Below are positions 8,820-17,547 of a DNA stretch of 60,299 nt, piece after piece. The first letter of the stretch is position 1. Each line of letters begins with the position of its first letter. The stretch is from Myxococcales bacterium. GTDB taxonomy: Bacteria; Myxococcota_A; Polyangia; Polyangiales; Polyangiaceae. The notes below the pieces were generated by a model that saw only the letters and a program-made list of their open reading frames with translations, did not search any database and was not told the origin of the DNA. The DNA lies in NCBI GenBank assembly GCA_013297655.1, contig JAAFHV010000018.1, forward strand, positions 1 through 60,299, written 5' to 3'. The translations under genes and the position numbers were made by a program.

Positions 8820-9905
8820 TCACGGCGTGGGCACGTCGCGGCAGCAGCGAAAGCCCGTCTCGACGTTTACGTAAAGTGGACCGTGCCCTCGTGTCTGCGG
8901 GCGACAGCGGCCGCGCACGTAGCTCCAATGCCCGCCTTTCAGGATCATTTTGTAGCCCCACTTTCGCGTCGACCGGGTCCACTCGTCGACGTTGCCGGTC
9001 ATGTCCGATAGGCCATATGGGCTATGGCAGCGGGAGAACGCGCCCGCACGCTCGCCTTGCCACATCGTGTCGATGCCGCGCGCGGTGTGGCCATTGGTGC
9101 GCGGGATAAACGTATCTTCCGGCGGCTCGATGCGGGGCCGATCGAGCGGGCACGCCGTCGCGTCGCGGGAGTAACCGTAGGGATAGGGCCTCCCCTCTTC
9201 TCCCTCGCAGGAGAGCGTCCACTCGCTCTCCGTGCAGAGGCGTTTACCCTCTTTGGCGCAATACTTCTCGGACTCGGAGAACGTGGTGACGACGAGCGGG
9301 TACTCGCCACGGCGATTCGGGTATTCGTAGCGATCGGCGCAAAACCGCATTGGCTTGCGTGGGAGCGTGGCGACGATGCTCTGCCAGCGCGGCTCCGAGA
9401 AGCGGTCGCAAATGCGCTTCGGGACACGCCAACGCTCGCACGTCGTGTCTTGTGCATCGAGCACGCCGTCGGTGTCGTCCTTGCCATTCTTGTCGAGGAG
9501 GAGCCCTCCCTCCACGAGGATCATCCCGGCGGGGCAGTCTTTGGCAGGAACGACGGGCTCGGACGGGAGCGCGGGCATGTCGTCGGCGACGGCTTGCCAG
9601 TTGAGGGTTTGCACCTGGCGCCATCGCAGCCGAGGCTCCTTGTAAACCTTGTCGATCTTGTAGCCGAGCTCCACCAACCGGGGAGAGGCGGCGGCAGGAG
9701 CGGCATCGAACGATCCGGCATCGACGGCCAGGTCGGAGCCCGCTCCGGCGTCCGCGTCGGCCACCTCGTTGATACTTGCGTCATGCACGGAAGAGATCGG
9801 AGAGTGCGTGGACCCAGGGATTTCTCCGCTCGGCGACCCACATGCCCCCGCGAGCGCCACGATGACGAGGGCGACGAACGAGGGGACGAGCGAGCGCGAT
9901 CTCAC
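8820..9905 (-). CDS. FGE-sulfatase-fold lipoprotein, catalytic Cys pair absent
   Basis: An exported protein of about 361 residues. Starting at the GTG at 9905 gives a compact signal peptide RSRSLVPSFVALVIVALAG ending in a LAGAC lipobox; an upstream GTG at 9926 would add seven residues. The C-terminal two thirds has the formylglycine-generating-enzyme/SUMF1 fold: RYEYPNRRGEYPLV, EGKRLCTESEWTLSCEG, YPYGYS, YGLSDMTGNVDEWTR and the closing LKGGHWSYVRG followed by GFRCC. FGE enzymes use a Cys-x4-Cys pair just after the GGS-type turn; here that position reads HWSYVRGRC without the pair, so sulfatase activation is unlikely and a structural or binding role is more plausible. It is lipid-anchored, target unknown. 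It lies alone on the minus strand, upstream of and co-oriented with the DUF4132 gene. Confidence 0.85.
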   Translation of the reverse strand: MRSRSLVPSFVALVIVALAGACGSPSGEIPGSTHSPISSVHDASINEVADADAGAGSDLAVDAGSFDAAPAAASPRLVELGYKIDKVYKEPRLRWRQVQTLNWQAVADDMPALPSEPVVPAKDCPAGMILVEGGLLLDKNGKDDTDGVLDAQDTTCERWRVPKRICDRFSEPRWQSIVATLPRKPMRFCADRYEYPNRRGEYPLVVTTFSESEKYCAKEGKRLCTESEWTLSCEGEEGRPYPYGYSRDATACPLDRPRIEPPEDTFIPRTNGHTARGIDTMWQGERAGAFSRCHSPYGLSDMTGNVDEWTRSTRKWGYKMILKGGHWSYVRGRCRPQTRGHGPLYVNVETGFRCCRDVPTP

Positions 9906-9952
9906 GGCACGCGGAGCGTACACCACCCGGCACGGGCCTCTATAATCCCTTC

Positions 9953-10456
9953 ATGGACGAAATCGTCACTCCACGCCTCCGGCTGCGGCGCGCGCTCCCA
10001 TCGGATCTCGAGGCGATGCACGCGGTGCTCGCTCACCCTGTCGCGACCCGGTATTGGTCGCGACTTCCGCACGCGTCGATCGAGCTCACCCGCGCGTGGC
10101 TCGCAGGGATGATCGCCTCCCCACCAGAGCTGAGCGACGACTTCGTGATCGAGCACGAGGGGAGGGTCATCGGGAAGGCCGGTTTTTATCGTGTACCCGA
10201 GATCGGCTTCATTCTTCACCCCGACTCGTGGCGACGAGGATTTGCGGCCGAGGCGCTCGCGGCATTGATCCCGCGCGTGTTCGCCCGCTTTCCGATCGAC
10301 GCGATCGTGGCCGACGTCGACCCACGCAACGCGTCGGCGCTCGCGCTCTTGGAGAGGCTCGGTTTCGTTCGCACCGGGTACGCCGAGCGCACGTTCCAGC
10401 TCGGCGAAGAGTGGTGCGACAGCGTGTACCTCTCGCTCGCGCGACCTTCGATGTAG
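9953..10456 (+). CDS. GNAT N-acetyltransferase (RimJ/RimL type)
   Basis: A 167-residue acetyltransferase. It opens with TPRLRLRRALPSDLEAMHAV, the typical RimJ/RimL start. The acetyl-CoA loop is SWRRGFAAEAL, and the C-terminal NASALALLERLGFVRTGYAE motif with DSVYLSLARP is diagnostic of this group. The expected substrate is an N-terminal amine of a ribosomal protein or a small-molecule amine; the sequence does not say which. It is divergent from the FGE-like lipoprotein gene, with only 47 bp between the two starts, so promoters must be close or overlapping. Length is normal for the family. Confidence 0.9.
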   Translation: MDEIVTPRLRLRRALPSDLEAMHAVLAHPVATRYWSRLPHASIELTRAWLAGMIASPPELSDDFVIEHEGRVIGKAGFYRVPEIGFILHPDSWRRGFAAEALAALIPRVFARFPIDAIVADVDPRNASALALLERLGFVRTGYAERTFQLGEEWCDSVYLSLARPSM

Positions 10457-10546
10457 GTGGCACTCCGGCTTCGACTTCGGGCAGTAGCGGGTGCCTTTCC
10501 GGCCAGTCGGCCGCAGATGACGCGAAGCTCTTCGAGAATCGAAGGC

Positions 10547-11575
10547 TCAGTTCTCCCATTCCGGAAGCAACACGACACGACCGCGGGCGGGCTCGCCTTT
10601 GGCCTCGACGGTGACGATCATCTCGCTGCCGAGCTTTCCGACCCACATCCCCTCGGGTACGGGCGGCTTCAGCTCGGCGCCGCGGATTGCAGAGCGATCG
10701 AAGACCATCACGGAGTCGTACTCGCCCGTCTCCGAGTCGTGCCCATCGACGAAGATCCGGTTTCCGAGAACGGCGCCGCTGTACGTGGACTCGAAGTCGA
10801 TCGCGAGCTCTACGGAGGAGAGCTCCTCCAAACCTGGCCAGGCGTGGGTGCGAAGCTCGAACACCTCCGCGAGGTGAACGCGCGCTCCGTCCGCTGAAAA
10901 TCCCACGAATCCGGCCGGAGTGGAGCCAGCGTCGAGCGCGGTCGGCACCGCCTCCGGAGGCCCGTCGGACCATCCGGCGACACGCGCGAAGGTGCCGTCT
11001 TGCCCGCCGCTCACGAGGAGCAGGACCGCGTCGTCTTGCGCGTGCACGTGCAGCTCGTGCTGACCGGGGAGTGCAAAAGGAGCCGTTCGCACGACCCCGA
11101 CCACCGCGTGACCGGCCGCCTCGACGAGTGCGAGGGCGCTCTCCTTCGAGCTCGTCGCCGAGATCCAAAGTCGCCCGCCGGTGCGATCGAACACGATCGC
11201 GTGGGCGGCGTATTCACCTCCCGCGATGCTCTCGAGGCTGGTGCGAGTCTCCTGCCCCGCCGAATCGATCGACACCACGAAGGGTGCGCCACCGAGATAG
11301 GCAAGCACCGCGATACGATGCCCGGACGGATCGATCGCAAGCGCACGAATGCCATCGTCGGTGCCCTCGTCGACCGGCTTCGTGGGCAGTCCGAGATCGG
11401 CCGGAAGCGTGAATCGCGGGCCCTCCGCGATGCTCCCATCGACGAGCACGCGCGACTCGACGACTCCCGCTCCCGCGACGAACGCGAAGCGATGGCGCGT
11501 CGGATCGACGGCAATCCACGGCCACGGCAGATGGCCGTGCGCGACCTCGAACGAGGCGATCTCCACCATTTTCAT
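10547..11575 (-). CDS. Predicted beta-propeller-like protein
   Basis: A protein of about 342 residues starting at MKMVEIASFEVAHG (ATG at 11575). A longer open frame upstream is Arg-rich and antisense-like, so I do not extend it. Repeated units of the type 'VDPTRHRFAFVAGAG', 'IDPSGHRIAVLAYLGG', 'FDRTGGRLWISATS' and 'FSADGARVHLAEV' recur about every 40-50 residues, the pattern of WD40/YVTN-like propeller blades. No signal peptide is visible, so it is probably cytoplasmic. Its function is unknown; such folds are usually binding scaffolds. It lies 140 bp downstream of the lipoprotein at 11716-12408 on the same strand and may be co-transcribed with it. Confidence 0.7.
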   Translation of the reverse strand: MKMVEIASFEVAHGHLPWPWIAVDPTRHRFAFVAGAGVVESRVLVDGSIAEGPRFTLPADLGLPTKPVDEGTDDGIRALAIDPSGHRIAVLAYLGGAPFVVSIDSAGQETRTSLESIAGGEYAAHAIVFDRTGGRLWISATSSKESALALVEAAGHAVVGVVRTAPFALPGQHELHVHAQDDAVLLLVSGGQDGTFARVAGWSDGPPEAVPTALDAGSTPAGFVGFSADGARVHLAEVFELRTHAWPGLEELSSVELAIDFESTYSGAVLGNRIFVDGHDSETGEYDSVMVFDRSAIRGAELKPPVPEGMWVGKLGSEMIVTVEAKGEPARGRVVLLPEWEN

Positions 11576-11715
11576 CGCTGCTTCGTACGCGATCGTGCGT
11601 CCGAGCGCACCGGAAGACTTCGCGAATCCTCGAGCGCGCGCTGGCGTGGGAGGCACCTTCGCACGCCGATCGGGAGGGCCGCTTCGATACCAACGAGGCA
11701 ACGCCTCGCGGCGGC

Positions 11716-12408
11716 TCAGAACAGGGAAACAGCGGGGATGTGCAAGATGTGCTGCCAACCTCGCTTCGGTAGCGTGCTCGACGCCGACGGCCCGAACGTG
11801 GCTTTCACCCGCGGCGGCGACGTGCGCTCGCGCGGGAGCTCGAGGGCCTGGAACGACAGCGGACGAAAGAGCGCGCGACCGTCGGGGAGGTATTCGTAAG
11901 CCTCCTTCGCGATATCGAAATGAATCGCCGACGAGACCGGAACGTAGAGCCAATAGGGCGGGCCGGTGAGGGAGTTGCCGCCAGTCGCCATGAGCGGGAG
12001 CGCCTTTCCGGTCGCGTCCTCGAAAGCGAGCTTCAACATCGACTCGAAGCCGTCCCAAGCGAGCTCGATGGGCGCGGCCGAATCCGCGACGTTCTCGAGC
12101 TCGAGCGAGAAGCGCACCTGCGGGCGCGCGTTGTTGTCTTTTCCGAGCCGCGCGACGAGCCTCCCGCGGAGCCCCGCGACGGGGGGCGACCACTCCCCCG
12201 CGTGCTCTTCGGCAGACGACGACGACGTGGACGTGCTCGGCCGGGGCTCGCTCGTGCGGGGCGCGGTGGTGGCATCGGGGGCCTCGGCGCACGCCGGAGC
12301 AGGCGATTTTTCGAGCTCGGGTGGGCGTTTGGCCTCCGGCTCGCGAGAGCACGCGACGAGACAGAGCACCGTCGTAGAGAGCGAGAGCGTCGAGAGAAGA
12401 AGTCGCAT
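11716..12408 (-). CDS. Predicted lipoprotein
   Basis: A 230-residue protein with the signal peptide LLLSTLSLSTTVLCLVAC, whose lipobox LVAC predicts lipid attachment at Cys20. A Pro/Ser/Thr-rich linker to about residue 65 precedes a domain with RPQVRFSLELENVADSAAPI and a run of beta strands, similar in texture to Ig-like or intracellular-proteinase-inhibitor (BsuPI) domains, although I cannot assign one firmly. The ATG at 12408 is the only start that keeps the signal peptide. No partner is clear beyond the co-oriented propeller gene. Confidence 0.75.
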   Translation of the reverse strand: MRLLLSTLSLSTTVLCLVACSREPEAKRPPELEKSPAPACAEAPDATTAPRTSEPRPSTSTSSSSAEEHAGEWSPPVAGLRGRLVARLGKDNNARPQVRFSLELENVADSAAPIELAWDGFESMLKLAFEDATGKALPLMATGGNSLTGPPYWLYVPVSSAIHFDIAKEAYEYLPDGRALFRPLSFQALELPRERTSPPRVKATFGPSASSTLPKRGWQHILHIPAVSLF

Positions 12409-12556
12409 AGCGCAGAGAAGCGTCGCACGATTCCCGCGGCGAAGGGCGCCACGTCTCGAACTGGCGCGATTCGCACGACCCGCGGCGCGCCGATCGAGGG
12501 TGAGCCGCGGCGCACCAAGACGTCCGACGCCGCGCGAGACACCTCGACCCGGCGGG

Positions 12557-13414
12557 TCACAAAACGGGCAATCGTCTCCCTTTGATCGGGAGCGCCTCGA
12601 AGTGCGCCGCTCGCGTCACGGAGTGCGTCGGCCGCACGTGATCGGGCCGCGCGAGCCACGCGTCCCGCACCTCCAGATCGAGCAAATGGGTAGGCCTGAC
12701 GTTGCCGAGGGCATTGGCCATGATCGCCCGGACGTGGGGATTTTCAGCCTCCAAGCTCGCCAAGAGGGCCGCGACCTTCTCGCGCTTCAGACCTTCTTGC
12801 GAGCCACAAAGATTGCACGGGATGATCGGAAAGCCTTGGAGCTCGGAGAAGGCCAAGATGTCTTTTTCGGCGCAGTCGACGAGCGGGCGAATCACCTCGA
12901 AGCGTCCGTCGTCGGTGGTGAACTTCGCTGGCATCGCCTGCAGCTTGCCGCCATAAAAGAGGTTCAAGAGGAACGTCTCGAGCCCGTCGTCGCGGTGGTG
13001 ACCGAGCGCCACTTTGCTGCACCCGAGTCGCTCGGCCGCCGAATAGAGAATGCCGCGCCGCAGCCGCGAGCAGAGGGAGCAATAGGTCGCCCCCGCATCG
13101 AGCTTTTCGGTCACCACAGAGTACGTGTCCTCGGAGAGGATCTCGTAGGGCACGCCGCTCGCTTCGAGCCACGCGGCGAGCTTGGTGCCGTCGTACCCCG
13201 GCTGCCGCTGGTCGAGGTGCACCGCCACGAGCTCGACCGGGAACGCGAGGGAACGCACGAGCTGACGAAGCACGTGCAGCATCGTGTAGCTGTCTTTGCC
13301 GCCCGAGATCGCGACGAGCACGCGGTCGCCGGAGGAGAGCAGCCTGTGGCGCTGGCAGGTGTCGCGCACCGTACGCGCGAGGTGACGCTCGAGCCGTTTG
13401 CCTTCCTGAGTCAT
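12557..13414 (-). CDS. ttcA: TtcA-like tRNA 2-thiocytidine synthetase
   Basis: A 285-residue cytoplasmic PP-loop ATPase. The P-loop is VLVAISGGKDSYTML. The two Cys-x-x-C motifs CSLC and CNLC that bind the Fe-S cluster in TtcA are present, as is LGHHRDDGLETFLLNLFYGG. TtcA uses ATP and sulfur to thiolate cytidine 32 of some tRNAs. The ATG at 13414 (MTQEGKRLERHL) is preferred over the ATG at 13537, because the extra 41 residues are Arg-rich and lie in intergenic-looking sequence. It is a stand-alone gene. Length matches the family (about 280-310). Confidence 0.93.
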   Translation of the reverse strand: MTQEGKRLERHLARTVRDTCQRHRLLSSGDRVLVAISGGKDSYTMLHVLRQLVRSLAFPVELVAVHLDQRQPGYDGTKLAAWLEASGVPYEILSEDTYSVVTEKLDAGATYCSLCSRLRRGILYSAAERLGCSKVALGHHRDDGLETFLLNLFYGGKLQAMPAKFTTDDGRFEVIRPLVDCAEKDILAFSELQGFPIIPCNLCGSQEGLKREKVAALLASLEAENPHVRAIMANALGNVRPTHLLDLEVRDAWLARPDHVRPTHSVTRAAHFEALPIKGRRLPVL

Positions 13415-13644
13415 CCGCGCACCATAGCCGGCAGCGCGCGATCTTCGAGGCCGACGACGCCACCCCGCGCGCGCGCGTCCTCTAGTTGGCCCCCACGGAT
13501 CTGCCAGATCCTCTGTCACGCGCTCCGCGATCGGCATGATGTGGCCGGGCTGGGTGGCACAAACAAAATGACGTATTTACGAGCACTTAGCAAAATGTCG
13601 TGCGTCAGGGCGAATCGGCACGAATCGTGGAAAGAGGGTCTGTC

Positions 13645-14133
13645 ATGAACACCAAAGCTCTCCCCCTCGTCGCTCTCGCTTCCCTCGTCGTCTCCCTCGT
13701 GGCGTGCGCCGCCGAGGTGCAAACGCCGAGCACCGGCGAGAACGATCCCGCTCCCTCGGGGACGTCGCCGTCGACGCCGAGCGCGAAGCCCGAGTACGCG
13801 TTCTCCTGCCAGGGAGCGGCGAGCCCGCTCTCGGTCTCGCTCGACCTCGACGTCAGGCCACGCTGCGTGGGCGCGCGCCCGGACAGCGGCACCTTCGGCG
13901 CCGACGTGCCCAACTGCGGACCTTCCTGCAACGCGCAGGACGTGGAGTTTCGCTACGAGCCCCCCGCGATGCGCTGCGGGAGCAAGGACCTCTTTTACTG
14001 GGACGGGAAGGCGTGCCTGGCGAAGAGCACCGCCGGCGAGGGTGGCATGCTCCGCTGCAAAGGCGCCGACTGCAACAAGCTCTACGCGTCGAAAGAAGAC
14101 TGCGAAGGCGCCCGATCCACGTGTGCACGCTGA
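13645..14133 (+). CDS. Lipoprotein with Kunitz-like Cys domain
   Basis: A 162-residue protein. The ATG at 13645 gives a signal peptide ending in the lipobox SLVAC. A Ser/Pro/Thr linker leads to a Cys-rich C-terminal region: CGSKDLFYWDGKACLAKS, then GGMLRCKGADCNKLYASKE and DCEGARSTC. The spacing (aromatic-Tyr-Trp-Asp before a Cys, 'xxLYxSxEDC' near the end) recalls Kunitz/BPTI protease-inhibitor domains. The basis is pattern only and the glycine-rich loop is not canonical. It is followed after 34 bp by the FHA gene at 14168 on the same strand and could share its transcript. A short perfect inverted repeat (GGATCT/AGATCC at 13497-13511) lies upstream. Confidence 0.7.
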   Translation: MNTKALPLVALASLVVSLVACAAEVQTPSTGENDPAPSGTSPSTPSAKPEYAFSCQGAASPLSVSLDLDVRPRCVGARPDSGTFGADVPNCGPSCNAQDVEFRYEPPAMRCGSKDLFYWDGKACLAKSTAGEGGMLRCKGADCNKLYASKEDCEGARSTCAR

Positions 14134-14167
14134 GCGCGGCCCCGAATCCGGTTATCCTGACGAAGCC

Positions 14168-15412
14168 GTGAAAAACGACGCATCCACCTACGCCGAGAGC
14201 CCCAAGCACACGCGGCGAGGGGCACGCTACCAGCTCACCGTCACGAGCGGCCCAGAGTGCGGCGCCGTGCTCGCGATCTCGGAGCGCTCTCCGGGGAGGC
14301 TCTTCGTCGGCACGAGCAGCACCTGCGATCTTCGGCTCGAGGATCGTCGCGTGTCGCGCCGCCACCTCGCGGTGGAGACCACGCCGCACGGGCTCCGCAT
14401 CACGGACACGGGGTCCACGAACGGAACATGGATATCCGGACTCCGCGTCGAAGGCGCGATATGCCTAGGCGGGGAGACGGTCACCATCGGCGACACGGGC
14501 CTCCGCGTCGACGTGGACCATGAGTCCAAAGAAGAGTCCCCCGACGTACGGATGGCGTTCGGCCCGCTCGTCGGCGCGAGCCTCGCGATGAGGCGCCTCT
14601 ATCGCACGTGCGATGCGCTCGCGACGTCGCTCGCGCCCGTGCTCGTGGAGGGCCCGGCCGGCGCCGGAAAGCTCGCCCTCGCGGAGGCGCTGCACCTCGC
14701 TTCCGCTGGAAAAGAAGCGCCTTTTACCGTCGTCGAAGCGAGCGCGCTCGACACGTCGTCCTCGCTCGGGGAGAGCGGCACCGTGTTCCTTCGCGAGGTG
14801 GGCGATGCCTCTCCCGAGGTTCAAACGTACCTCGCGACCGAGGTGCCCCGCGCTTCGGCGCGCGGCGTGCGGATCATCGCCGGCACGCGCCGCGACCTCT
14901 ACGCGGCGACCGAGCGCGGCACGTTCCGCGAGGAGCTCTTGAAGGAGATCGCGAAGAGCCGGATCGAGCTCCCGCCCCTCGCTGCGCGCCGCGGCGACGT
15001 GATGCTCCTCGTGGAGCACTTCTGCCGCGAGCTAGGCCAAACTTCGGATGCGATCATGGCGACCAAGCTCGCCGAGCTGAACCGGCGCGACTACGAGGAG
15101 AACGTGCGCGAGCTTCGTGCCCTCGTCGCGAAGCTGCTCGCGGGCGAGGTCGCGGTCGCCTCCCGCGCGAGCGGCGCACACGTGCCGTCGATCGACGAGA
15201 TGGGCCTCGTGCTCGGGTTTCGTGATCTCGTCGTCGCGCTGCCGCCCTTCGCGGAAGCCAAAGACGAGGTGCTCGCGCGGTTCTCTTCGGCCTACGTCAC
15301 GTACGCGGTCGCGGCCCACGGCGGGCACGTCGCGCGCGCCGCAGCGGCCTCTGGTCTCGCCCCGCGCTACTTCAATTTGCTCCGCGCGCGCGGACGGGAG
15401 AAGGGTGCATAG
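14168..15412 (+). CDS. FHA domain with degenerate sigma-54-type AAA module
   Basis: About 414 residues from the GTG at 14168 (an upstream ATG at 14042 lies inside the preceding gene). Residues about 20-110 are an FHA phosphothreonine-binding domain: GRLFVGTSSTCDLRL, RVSRRHLAVE and DTGSTNGTWISG. After that comes a sigma-54-interaction-like module that is degenerate: the Walker A position reads GPAGAGKLAL, the Walker B region reads ESGTVFLREVGD, and the GAFTGA loop that contacts sigma-54 is not found. FREELLKEI and NVRELRALVAKL are retained, and a short C-terminal helix pair resembles a Fis-type end. It may bind phosphoproteins without activating sigma-54. Its stop overlaps the next start (TAGTG), so the three genes 14168-17516 form one operon. 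Confidence 0.8.
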   Translation: MKNDASTYAESPKHTRRGARYQLTVTSGPECGAVLAISERSPGRLFVGTSSTCDLRLEDRRVSRRHLAVETTPHGLRITDTGSTNGTWISGLRVEGAICLGGETVTIGDTGLRVDVDHESKEESPDVRMAFGPLVGASLAMRRLYRTCDALATSLAPVLVEGPAGAGKLALAEALHLASAGKEAPFTVVEASALDTSSSLGESGTVFLREVGDASPEVQTYLATEVPRASARGVRIIAGTRRDLYAATERGTFREELLKEIAKSRIELPPLAARRGDVMLLVEHFCRELGQTSDAIMATKLAELNRRDYEENVRELRALVAKLLAGEVAVASRASGAHVPSIDEMGLVLGFRDLVVALPPFAEAKDEVLARFSSAYVTYAVAAHGGHVARAAAASGLAPRYFNLLRARGREKGA

Positions 15413-16617
15413 TGCAACCTCGTCGTCGGCGTAGCCTCGTGATCGTGACGGTGGCGAGCGCGCTCGTTCCTGTCGCGTCGGCGTGCCAAACGCCGACGCA
15501 GGTCACGGTCGAGCTCATCGGCGAGGTGCCTTATCGCGAGGGCATGCGGGTGGCCATTCAAGCGGCGCGCCCAGGCGAGGCCGAGTCGGCGAACGCGCGC
15601 GTCTCGACCTCGTCGGCGTGGACGTACGGCGACGCGATCGGCACCGTGGTGCTCGGGCCCGAGGGTGGCGCGACCGAGGCCGACGTGCGCGTCGTGCTCG
15701 CGATCGATCGTGACCCCTCCACCTGCTCACCGGCAGACGCGCGCGGATGTGTCGTGTACCGCAGGCGCGTGTCGTTCGTCGCGGGCGAGCCTGGGTACCT
15801 CCGCGCCGTGCTGCGCTCCCCTTGCCTCGGCGTGTTTTGCGACGCGAGCACCTCTTGCCGCGCCGACAAGTCCTGCGGCGCGATCGACTCCGACGAGCCG
15901 GGCCCCACCCCTCCCGGCGTCGCGGGCGAAGGCACCGACGACTACTCCCGCGCCGTGCTCGACGATCGCCCGCGCCACTATTTCCGCTTCGACGAGCCCG
16001 CGGGCACCCTCGCAAAAGACGAAATGGGCCGCGCGAACGGCACCTACGAGGGCCCAGTGAAGCTCGGCGTCACGGGCGCGCTCGAAGCGAGCCGCGCGAC
16101 GGGCGCCTACTTCGACGGCCGCGGCTCCAAGGTGTCGGTCCCCGCGCTCGAGGACATGCCAGGGGCCATCTCGATCGAAGCCTGGATTCGATCCGACTCG
16201 CCGGAAGGCGACACCCCCACCATCGTGGAGCGCCTCGACCGCGCACAAGAGGGCGCGTTCTTCGGGTATCGTTTGAGCGTGCCCCCTACCCTCGAGGCCA
16301 AGCTCGAGCTCTTCCGCGGCAAAGGGCTCGTGAGTGTTCCCCGCCTCCGCGAGCGCAACTTCGGTGCAGGATACACCCACATCGTCGCCGTCGCACACGC
16401 CGGCCGGGTGCGCATCTTCGTGAACGGAAAGCCCGCCGCCGACACCACCTACCGCGACGAGCCACCACCGCCCGTGATCTCCCCGCTCGTGGTCGGCTCG
16501 GGCTCGGCGGGCCATTTCCGCGGCGCGATCGACGAGCTCGCGATTTACGACTATCCCCTCGATGGCGAGGCCATTCAACGGCACATTTTGGCCTCGGGGA
16601 CGAAGATATCCCCATGA
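15412..16617 (+). CDS. LamG/concanavalin-like lipoprotein
   Basis: A 401-residue exported protein starting with GTG at 15412, one base into the preceding TAG stop. The signal region RRRRSLVIVTVASALVPVA ends at SAC, a plausible lipobox (Cys25). Residues about 180-395 form a LamG_3/ConA-like beta-sandwich: HYFRFDEPAGTLAKDEMG, ANGTYEG, AYFDGRGSKVSVP, ISIEAWIRSDS, HIVAVAHAGRVRIFVNGK and GAIDELAIYDYPLDGEAIQ. Such domains bind glycans or proteins at the cell surface. A Cys pair region (CLGVFCDASTSCRADKSCG) sits in the linker. It overlaps the next gene by ATGA. The ligand is unknown. Confidence 0.85.
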   Translation: MQPRRRRSLVIVTVASALVPVASACQTPTQVTVELIGEVPYREGMRVAIQAARPGEAESANARVSTSSAWTYGDAIGTVVLGPEGGATEADVRVVLAIDRDPSTCSPADARGCVVYRRRVSFVAGEPGYLRAVLRSPCLGVFCDASTSCRADKSCGAIDSDEPGPTPPGVAGEGTDDYSRAVLDDRPRHYFRFDEPAGTLAKDEMGRANGTYEGPVKLGVTGALEASRATGAYFDGRGSKVSVPALEDMPGAISIEAWIRSDSPEGDTPTIVERLDRAQEGAFFGYRLSVPPTLEAKLELFRGKGLVSVPRLRERNFGAGYTHIVAVAHAGRVRIFVNGKPAADTTYRDEPPPPVISPLVVGSGSAGHFRGAIDELAIYDYPLDGEAIQRHILASGTKISP

Positions 16618-17516
16618 AACGCGGTGTTCGCGCGTGGATCGTGGTCGGCTCGTTGGGAGTCGCGGTCGCGCACGCGCCAAACGCCCACGCCGACGAGGCC
16701 GACGATCAAAAGGCGCGCGGAGACGCCGCGATGGACGCCGGGCGCGCGGCCGAGGCGCTGGAGGCATACGAAAAAGCGGCGCGCCAAAGGTGGACTCCCG
16801 CGCTCGACTACAACCGCGGGCGGGCGATGCTGGCGATGGGCGACTTCGCGGGCGCCCTCACCGCCTTCGAGAGCTTCTCGACCAAAGCCGGGTCCGAGCT
16901 CTTGGAGAAGACGAGCCGGTTACCCGAGATCATGGCCGAGCTCCGCACGAAGGTGAGCGAGCTCGTGGTCACCTGCGCGTCGTGCGGGTCTGGCTCCACT
17001 TTGACAGTGCGCGGAAAGCGCGAATCCTTCGGCGACAAACTACGCCAAAACGCAGGCCCCGCCGAAGTCGTCGTGAGCAATCCCGGATACGAGACCCAGG
17101 CGCTCGTGGTGGACCTCGCCCCGGGGGCCACGCGCACCGAGTCCGTGCTCCTCAAACCCGAAGCGACGACGGGGTTCCTGCGTATTTCCGGCGCTCCGGC
17201 CGGCACACGGGTGTCGACCGATGGGGGCCCCGAGCGCCCGCTCGCCGGCACGATCGAGCTTCGCCCCGGCCCTCACGAGCTCGTGCTCGGCGCCGAAGGA
17301 TACGAACGAAGGCACGTGTCGATCGTGGTCGACAGAGGCAAGGAGCGAGAGATCTCGGGAGTGCTCACGAAGAAGGCGCCGCCTCTCACGAGCCGGCCCT
17401 GGTTCTGGGTCGTCGTCGGCGCGGTGGTCGTCTCCGGGGCCACCGCCGCCATCGTCGCGGGCACCCAAGAGCGCCCCCTCGATCAGGGCACCCTCGGCAC
17501 GTTCCGAATCCCCTGA
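16614..17516 (+). CDS. TPR/PEGA-type envelope protein
   Basis: A 300-residue exported protein. The ATG at 16614 overlaps the LamG stop. The signal peptide ends about at AHA-DEADD. Then come TPR-like helices (ARGDAAMDAGRAAEALEAY, NRGRAMLAMGDFAGALTAFE), a beta-rich part with a CASC pair, and a PEGA-like repeat region (GFLRISGAPAGTRVSTDGG, HELVLGAEGYERRHVSIVV). A C-terminal segment WFWVVVGAVVVSGATAAIVAG is a likely transmembrane helix. The same order of TPR, PEGA-like strands and membrane segment is seen in the gene at 23388-24284, next to a Ser/Thr kinase. It probably spans the periplasm; function is unknown. It ends 31 bp from a convergent gene. Confidence 0.8.
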   Translation: MKRGVRAWIVVGSLGVAVAHAPNAHADEADDQKARGDAAMDAGRAAEALEAYEKAARQRWTPALDYNRGRAMLAMGDFAGALTAFESFSTKAGSELLEKTSRLPEIMAELRTKVSELVVTCASCGSGSTLTVRGKRESFGDKLRQNAGPAEVVVSNPGYETQALVVDLAPGATRTESVLLKPEATTGFLRISGAPAGTRVSTDGGPERPLAGTIELRPGPHELVLGAEGYERRHVSIVVDRGKEREISGVLTKKAPPLTSRPWFWVVVGAVVVSGATAAIVAGTQERPLDQGTLGTFRIP

Positions 17517-17547
17517 ATGACGACTCTCGCGCGAGTGGGATTGCCCA

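Noticed and set aside
10547-12352. 601-codon frame as one gene
   Set aside because: Only the last 342 codons look like protein; the upstream part is Arg/Ala-rich and antisense-like, and overlaps the lipoprotein gene in another frame.
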